From: Paralichthys olivaceus
Lineage: Eukaryota > Chordata > Actinopteri > Pleuronectiformes > Paralichthyidae
Length of the DNA stretch: 64,000 bases
Direction of reading: 5' to 3'
NCBI RefSeq assembly: GCF_024713975.1
Contig: NC_091097.1
Location: forward strand, 1,335,001-1,399,000
Shown: positions 56,929 to 64,000 of the stretch, in pieces
Layout of the letters: every line of letters begins with the position of its first letter
Position numbering within the stretch: the stretch's first letter is position 1
Position numbers and translations under genes: made by a program
The notes under the pieces: model-generated
The model's database searches: none
What the model was told of the DNA's origin: nothing
Seen by the model: only the letters and a program-made list of their open reading frames with translations

Positions 56929-59900
56929 AGACTCTCAGGGTTGCACAGCTTACGACGTGGTCATCAACCAGGAGTTTTTCCAGATGTGTCAGGTGTGTGT
57001 GTGTGTGTCAGGTGTGTGTGTGTGTGTGTCAGGTGTGTGTGTGTGACCCTTTTGTGATCTATTTTAATCATATGAAAAAGTGTATGTTGGTATTTTGGAA
57101 AAGAGGAAAGCACTTACCTCCGACAAGGTGGAAACACATCCTGGTACCATTACTCTGTTTTGATACATGTACTATTAGAGATGTGTCAAAACTGCTTGTA
57201 CTCAACTGAATCCTCATTATCAGAGCTACACAAAATCCAGAACATGGATATTAAATCAGAATCTAGATCATATTCACACTTTTGCAATAGAGAGTTCTGC
57301 ATTATTTCTTGAGAAACTCAAAAAAAAAATACCTTTAAAAAAAATCCTAAATTTGATGTGTTCTTTCTTTCCCACCCCTCCACCAAGTTTTAAAACCGGT
57401 CCAGTGGTTTCTGTGTAACTGTGTCTGGAATCAAACAGAAGAAAAACACAACAAATCCTCTGTGGAAGTAACAGAATGAAAAATAGAACGTAGCTGTGTG
57501 TGTGTTTGTCTTGTAGAAGGATCCTTTGTTCCAGCAGTTTGTTATTCTGGTGTCTTTGGAGGGTCTGGAGAACAAATACAACCTCGAGCTGAGCAGAGGT
57601 AAGTTTGATGAATCGAGACACAGCCACAGATCAGAATCAGAAGTACTTTATTAATCCTCGTAGGGAAATTCAAATGTTACAGAGCCGCTGAGAAAGAGGT
57701 GAAAGAGCAAAAGCAGGTATAAACATATCAATGTAAAAAGCAAGTAAGGCTAAAAGAAATAAAAAGATATACATATGTAGAAATAAAGACCGGGCATGTA
57801 AAGATTTACATTTGTGCATGAGTAAAGTAAGTTAAAGTATACACAGTACACAGTATTAATCTTTATACTTTACAGGTTGTCATTGTACAGTTTGACAGCC
57901 ACAGACAGGAATGACTTCCTGTGGCGTTCTGTCGAGCAGCGTGGGCGGATGAGTCTGTCACTGAACGAGCTGCGGAGGCTCATTAAGACATGATGGAGAG
58001 GGGTGTGGCGGAAAGTCCAATGTTGTCCTTACTTTGGACAAAGTTCTCCTCTCCATCACCACTGTGACACTGTGTCCCCCCCCCCCCCCCCCTCCACAAC
58101 AACGCTGCTGGATCAATGTTATGTAACCTGTCTCGTCTAATGAAAGGCAGCTGTTGACTCTGCTTCTCGTCTCTCTGCAGAATGGAAGGTGTTGAAGAAC
58201 AGGAAGTTTTTGGGATCTGTCGGTGAGCAGAACATCCGCAAAACCAGCAAACCGGTGATTCAGGAGCTGCCGCCTCAGTACGTGTGAACGCAAACCATGT
58301 TTTGAAAGAAACTTTGTGCTGAGACAAATTCCCCTTTTTGTCTCCCTGCATGAATCTGACTGTTGGGAGCTTTGTTGCGTAGGATCGTCTTCTGTTGTTG
58401 CGGCTCTGGGGTGTGTCTGAGACTTAGGGTGCGGTGTGTAAGATGTAGGTGAAAGGGAACTATTGGCAGAAATTTAATGTAGAATAATCCTCATGATGTT
58501 TTCACTAGTTCATTTCTTCTAAACTTTATGAATTGTAGTTTTCTCTTACCCCAGAAAAGACCCTTTTGAGTTTTCATGACAACTGAAGGTACCACAGGTT
58601 CTTTTTCATGTTTGGGAGGAGAGGGGGAGGTGAGGGGGAGGAGAGGGGCGTTCAGCTGCAACATTTTCAACACAGGATATCACTGAACTCTACGGACTGA
58701 ACCTTTAAGGATATCAGTATTCTTCTCATCAGTGTTTTCGTTCGGTCTGGAATGTGTTTGACTGAACAGTTTGTCAGTTGTTTTCTTTAAAATCTCTCCG
58801 TTCTTACAGAGGAAGCTCCACTTCCGCGGCCAAAAGGTACGTCTGTGCTGCTGCGTGATTTTTTATGTCAAGTCATAGTTCATCGGCTCACACTTTTTTC
58901 TTCTTTCCTCCCATTAAGCATCTGTTCATTCCCTTTCCTGCTTTCTTCTTTTGCTCATCCGTTGTTCATGTTTGTTCTTGTCTCTGTCCCCACCCCCCAC
59001 CCCCGCCGCCTCCTCATCGTCCATTTCTTACTTCTTTCTTCAGACCAGAGTTCACTTTGCTTGTGGAGCCCCCTGCTGGTGAACCCGAGTATCTCATTGC
59101 TGAAATAAAGCTACCGGGGGTGGTGAGATATGCAGAACACAACACACACACACACACACGTATACACACACAAACCAACAATACCTATTGTGTGCAGCAG
59201 TATTTCTGGATGTTTACATTTCAGAGCTCCACAGTTTGGGAGATATTTAAGGATTTTGATTGTTTTAACACATTTATCAAACTTTCTTATATCATAAGAA
59301 ATACATGCATATATTTTTAATTCTGTGTCACACTAAACACGCCAACACAAACCTAATTTACAAATGTACATCTTCCTCCAGTTTTACAGCTGGAACAACG
59401 GTGTGGAGGAAAAAAAAATTGGAGTAAAAATCCAAATAAATATCAAATGGTTGTAAACATTCAGAACTTTCTGAAAATTGACTCGATCAATAGATTTATA
59501 TATTTCAGATAATTTTGGTGTAAAGTTTCATAGTCACCAAGGCTCAATGCTGAATAATCACTGGTCCGAAGCTGGACACGCACACCTCTCGGCAGTGCTC
59601 GACCTTCAGGAGGAAGCAGAGAGCGTCTTTTTGTGAAACTACATCTGCACTGTTTGTCACCTGTGCAGCCATCGTGTCGCTCTCTGGTTCTGGACGTGGG
59701 AGAAGATCGACTGGTGTTGACGGCCCGGCCCTCGCTCTTCCATCTGGACATCTTCCACCCCTTCCTCGTCGACCAGGAGAACAGTGTCTCACAGTACAAC
59801 AAGAAAACCCAGGTACGAAAAACATTTACTGAGAAAACACACACACACCCACACACACACACACACACGATGGGCTGCAACACTTGTATGATACAGCACG

Positions 59901-59953
59901 TGTTTTGTTTTCCTCAGATTCTGACCGTCACTATGCCTGTGGTGTCATCATGA
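54519..59953 (+). CDS. pih1d1: PIH1 domain-containing protein 1
   Basis: Ten coding exons: 54519-54617, 55751-55808, 55904-56092, 56931-56992, 57517-57598, 58181-58277, 58810-58836, 59044-59122, 59669-59812, 59918-59953. The product is 290 residues, the length of human PIH1D1 as I recall it. PIH1D1 (Nop17) is the adaptor of the R2TP co-chaperone with RPAP3, RUVBL1 and RUVBL2. It recruits clients bearing a CK2-phosphorylated DSDD/E motif, such as TEL2, to HSP90 for assembly of PIKK kinases, snoRNPs and RNA polymerase. The PIH domain (about 50-180) keeps Lys57 and Lys64, the phosphopeptide-binding lysines, and the motifs VFVNIC, PMSLGEPH, GCTAYDVVIN and GLENKYNLEL. A CS-like domain follows (about 210-290; LLVEPPAGEPEYLIAEIKLP). 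The N-terminus is a Gln/Glu-rich duplication (LQQQEELQQQEELYQQ). Confidence 0.96.
56867..56926 (+). repeat. (TC)n tract at the pih1d1 exon 4 acceptor
   Basis: About 28 TC units serve as the polypyrimidine tract and end at gtcag before exon 4 (56931). A shorter TC tract (55875-55896) plays the same part before exon 3. Confidence 0.9.
57630..57991 (-). mobile_element. LINE ORF2 terminus in pih1d1 intron 5
   Basis: On the minus strand the segment reads ERHRKSFLSVAVKLYNDNL and a stop (TAA ending near 57870), then a short 3' UTR ending TTAATAAAGTACTTCTGATT. This is the usual end of a fish non-LTR retrotransposon (L2/Rex type, from memory). Only the last few hundred bases remain, as in 5'-truncated insertions. 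Confidence 0.7.
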
Positions 59954-60006
59954 AACTGAAGAACTGATGTCAAGTTATTTATTTATTTTGTGTTGAAAAA
60001 TGATGA

Positions 60007-60012
60007 AATAAA
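60007..60012 (+). terminator. Polyadenylation signal of pih1d1
   Basis: AATAAA 54 bases after the stop codon implies a very short 3' UTR. Confidence 0.75.
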
Positions 60013-61525
60013 AGAGACGTTTTAAAAAAATCGAATCCCTCCGTTTTATTCGATTCGTGACTTTGATCCACATCAACCAGATCACAGACGTTTCCTCTGG
60101 TGCGGATTCAGACTCATGACGACTTAGAACATGGCTTCGATTGGTAAAACACAACTTCATTAAGTCTGTTCAAATCAAAGTTAACAAATTATATCAACTC
60201 AAGTGATGACTCTAAAATCTTTTGTGTGTCACTAATTGAAGTATTTTTCAACGCTTGTGAACAGTTTTCTTTTTTCAGTCAGGTCAGGATATACTCCACA
60301 CGTCTGAAACTGATTACTGCTCATTCTGAGTATTCAGGTTAAATCAGAAAATACAGTTTACATGACAGCGTCTTATTAAAACATCGTCTTAATCTGGTTC
60401 ATGTCTGTGTCCATGTTTCTGTCCACAGGTTCTATAGAGTCACAACTAAAACCTTGGGAACAGTAGTTTGACCAACGAGTTTTAAAGACCCTAAGATGAG
60501 TTATTGGTTCTCTGAGCCGCAGCAGAGGAAACTAAGACAGAAGTATCAAGAGTCTCTTATCACTGTGGTGAAATACATCAGAAGCTGAACACGTTCTGTT
60601 CCTGAGCCTCTGGAACTTTTTCTGTGAACTTGGAAATCTCTCCTTTCATGGAAAAAGCAAACGAGTGAAGCGTTCACTTCTCTATTTCTGGATCTGAGGC
60701 TGCTCTCTCGTTTCTCCCTATTGGCCATTGTGTCGAGAAGTGGGAGTGTCCAGAGGTAAAAATGGCATAAATATTTCCAACAAGGTATGTGGACCAATTG
60801 GCTGTTTTCCAATCGACCGGCGTGTCCGAAAACACACACGGGCCACGAAACGAGAACACGTTGAGAGAAGTGGAAACTCACTCTCAGAAACAATCATCGT
60901 TAATTAGAATCTTCACCTTATTAAAGCTAATTAAACGTGTGCTGTATGTTTTTTTTTTTTTAACAATTAAGCAGTAATTCAAATGAAGGTTAGTCCAGCG
61001 ACCATGTGTGATGACTTGTCTCTCACATGTGAAGCTGTCCTCGGCTCAGCCGGTTATTTTTAGTGTCTTTCACCTCATTGCTTTGGTTTAAAGGACCTCA
61101 GCTCACCTGTTGTGGTTCAGAGACCAGCAGCTGTTTCCTGGTTCCCCCTCAATGTGCATCGTTCCAACGAGAGCGTTATGACGCCGCCCACTTCGTTGTC
61201 GTGTCACACGTCCATTCGTCACACTGATCGCGTTCCCAATGAGTTTGCTTTTATCGTTACTGCTCGGACTCCAACTGTGCAAGATGGCAGCGTTTGTACC
61301 GGGGGTATTTGGGCTTCATTTCTGGAGACGCGTCGTCCATCTTTATACAAGTGGCCGCTCCCCCCCCCCCCCCCCCCCCCAGTTTGTCTAACACACCCCC
61401 CCCCCCCTCCACCTGCCCTGTGGCACCCCCCATTTGTTCAGTGAGGTCATCTCTCTGTTCTCCCTAATCCTGCGAGGTGCTCGTCTTTCTGCCTCGGCTT
61501 AATCCGCCTGTGGCCCCAAGCCCTG

Positions 61526-61578
<53 letters not shown>

Positions 61579-61735
61579 CACACACGCACACACATACACA
61601 CACATGCACACACACGCCCTGAAATCTAAATGTTTGTGCACGCACAGACTCACAGTTATTCTTGTATTGTATACTTGGACACTCAGTAATTCTCACAGCA
61701 TGCATACACACATAGTCACTGAGATAACTCTCTGT

Positions 61736-61767
<32 letters not shown>

Positions 61768-62472
61768 CACACACACACACACACCTCTGTATAAAACTCT
61801 GTCTGTCTCTGTATGTGTCAGTCTCTTTCCAGTCTCTGTCTCTTGGTCTGGTGATACCACATCTGCGTACAGGTATGTTGGTCTGTCTGTCATTTAACAT
61901 GTTGTTTTTGGATTAGAGCTTAAAATCAAATGTTTATATTTTCATGTTTTTCTCGTGGTGTTATTAATTATTTAATAATATTTTATTGTTCTTTTATCTG
62001 TTTATCTGAGTACGATCTGGATTTTCTATTATTTACTAACTTATGTTATATTTTCTTATAAAATCCATCATATCGCTGGTTTTTAAGTTGTTATAGAAAT
62101 TACTTTTATTATCATCATTATTATTAGTAATAAATAAATGTCCATCTCAAGTTAGATTAAATTCTCTGTAAGTAAATATCATGCAGCTGTGAAATCAAAT
62201 GTTACCTTAAATATAATCGAACCAAAAATCTCCACAATCATTTGCTGAATTAAACCAGTGTTTTGATTTTTACATTTCAAACCTTATTCCAAATAAATCC
62301 AACGCATACGAACATTATGGCACCAAGCAATAAACATAAAGAGGGACTGATGGATTCATGGCTGCAGCATGTGAACAGACTTCTGCAGCTTCACTCGTCC
62401 TGATTGTGTTACTGTGCTGCAGAGTTTCATTCTTTATCTGACACAACAGATGATGACTGACGAGATCAGGGA

Positions 62473-63152
62473 CTGAGACCTACAGGGACAGACAGAGACC
62501 GACAGGGGAAGAGACTGACAGAGACCTACAGGGACCTACAGAGACAGACAGAGACCTACAGGGACTGACAGAGACCTAGAGGGACAGAGACCTACAGAGA
62601 CTGACAGAGACCTACAGGGACAGACAGAGACCTACAGGGACAGACAGAGACCTACAGGAACTGACAGAGACCTACAGAGACAGACAGAGACAGACAGAGA
62701 CCTACAGAGACAGACAGAGACCTACAGGGACTGACAGAGACCTGCAGGGACCGACAGAGACAGACAGAGACCTACAGGGACTGACAGAGACCTACAGAGA
62801 CAGACAGAGACAGACAGAGACCTACAGAGACAGACAGAGACCTACAGGGACTGACAGAGACCTACAGGGACAGACAGAGACCTACAGGGACAGACAGAGA
62901 CCTACAGAGACAGACAGAGACCTACAGGGACTGACAGAGACCTAGAGGGACAGAGACCTACAGAGACTGACAGAGACCTACAGGGACAGACAGAGACCTA
63001 CAGGGACAGACAGAGACCTACAGAGACTGACAGAGACCTACAGGGACAGAGACCTAGAGGGACAGAGACCTACAGGGACTGACAGAGACCTACAGGGACC
63101 TAGAGGGACAGAGACCTACAGGGACCTAGAGGGACAGAGACCTACAGGGACA
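62473..63152 (+). repeat. Minisatellite of GACAGAGACCTACAGGGACT units
   Basis: About 34 units of 20-22 bases (variants CTACAGGGACAGACAGAGAC, CTACAGAGACAGACAGAGAC, CTAGAGGGACAGAGAC) with higher-order blocks, for example 62641-62740 resembling 62761-62850. Confidence 0.9.
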
Positions 63153-63330
63153 GACCGTGCTCTCAAGAGAAACCCCCCCAAAAAATCCACATTTGCAAAA
63201 CTGGGCTGCACCTCTGCTCATAACAGGGTTTAGGATCTGAGGTGTTTTGATTCTGAGCCACAACAGAAAACTGTTGGTGTCCAGTTTGCATGACTCAGAG
63301 CTAAGGCAGCTAATTAGGCGTGTGTGAGTG

Positions 63331-63383
<53 letters not shown>

Positions 63384-63424
63384 CACTGTGTGACTGACAT
63401 CTTTTATTTTCCTTTGTGTCGCAG

Positions 63425-63507
63425 CCAACTACATTCACAGATGTCAACAGTCTGAGGTCAGACCTGCTAACTTTAGCAGCCAGAGGAAAGTGAAGGGTGT
63501 TAAACAG
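63425..63507 (+). other. Exon-like segment, unassigned
   Basis: An acceptor (gtgtcgcag) and donor (AAACAG|gtgtct) bound 83 bases that are open in one phase (NYIHRCQQSEVRPANFSSQ). No homology is recognised, so it may be chance or an exon of the next gene. Confidence 0.2.
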
Positions 63508-63523
63508 GTGTCTGCGTGTAAAG

Positions 63524-63560
<37 letters not shown>

Positions 63561-63906
63561 CTGAATAATAATCATATGAAGCTAGTTTACCCATAATTCT
63601 CTCTCTGCGAAATGGACAAACGATACGGACCGTGTCCTCGTCGCCCCCTGCAGGTCCTTCTCAGACGTCTCAGCCCGGAGGACCGGGGCTGCGTGTTTGT
63701 GTGTGTCACACCTGCAGGAGCTTTACGTCATCACAACTTTAATATCAGCAGCGTTAGATATTTTCATGTCGTTCTTTTCTTCAGTACGAAACTTTGACCC
63801 AAGTTTTAAAAGTTTTGTTCAGCTTCAGTATCTGCATCAATATCTTTTATTTCAGTTTTTAATAAAGTTGACATCATTCGTCATGAACAAATGCTTCAAT
63901 GTCCAT

Positions 63907-63942
<36 letters not shown>

Positions 63943-64000
63943 ACACACACTGTCCTTGACTAAAATTAACTCTGCTAAGGCCCCTGACTTTTGTCTCCTG

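Larger units (their letters stand above)
60013..64000. other. Distal spacer, no supported gene
   Basis: It holds C21 (61360-61380) and C11 runs, several AC/GT tracts (61529-61616, 61737-61785, 63333-63381, 63524-63557, 63911-63939), a minisatellite (62473-63152) and exon-like fragments at 63425-63507 and 63654 onward without recognisable product. Confidence 0.5.

Noticed and set aside
61112..61444. 110-codon frame with proline-rich end
   Set aside because: The proline run comes from C homopolymers; no recognisable domain or splice sites.
62473..63152. Possible CRISPR array
   Set aside because: Units are contiguous with no unique spacers, and the genome is vertebrate; it is a minisatellite.
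63612..63797. 61-codon frame MDKRYGPCPRRPLQ...
   Set aside because: No homology, no supported exon partners; an internal ccctgcag acceptor-like site suggests at most a fragment of an unseen gene.

Overview
The window is nuclear DNA of a ray-finned fish, most likely a percomorph teleost. The evidence is GT-AG introns, dense (AC/GT)n microsatellites, many poly-G/poly-C runs, fish-type LINE remnants, and exons coding for vertebrate proteins. The species cannot be told. All genes found are on the + strand. Gene models were built by reading exons, splice sites and phase by eye; each gives an uninterrupted frame whose length is a whole number of codons.

Layout: (1) 1976-6465, a two-exon gene for a 56-residue twin-CX9C protein that looks like COX17 but lacks its copper ligands. 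(2) 11876-21341, a 20-exon brain-specific kinase gene, brsk1 (867 residues), with a long 3' UTR to about 25.65 kb. (3) 30532-42368, an 18-exon carnitine palmitoyltransferase 1 gene (784 residues, CPT1A/CPT1C type) ending in a KKVL di-lysine signal. (4) 46246-50053, an unrecognised 12-exon type I membrane glycoprotein (278 residues): signal peptide, ten-cysteine ectodomain, Thr/Pro stalk, one membrane helix, cytoplasmic tail. (5) 54519-59953, a 10-exon pih1d1 gene (290 residues). The spaces between are filled with microsatellites, LINE fragments and several short dispersed repeats; 60-64 kb has no gene I can support.

The order brsk1 - cpt1 - unknown membrane gene - pih1d1 recalls human chromosome 19q13, where BRSK1, CPT1C, FLT3LG and PIH1D1 all lie and FLT3LG is close to PIH1D1. 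The unknown gene therefore sits where a flt3 ligand gene might be expected. Its exon plan (secreted or membrane-anchored through alternative splice acceptors) and an IRF-type element upstream fit an immune signalling molecule, but its ten cysteines do not match the known ligand, so it is the most interesting item here. The genes do not form one pathway: they cover mitochondrial CX9C biology, neuronal polarity and synapse signalling, acyl-carnitine metabolism, probable cell-surface signalling, and R2TP/HSP90 co-chaperone assembly.
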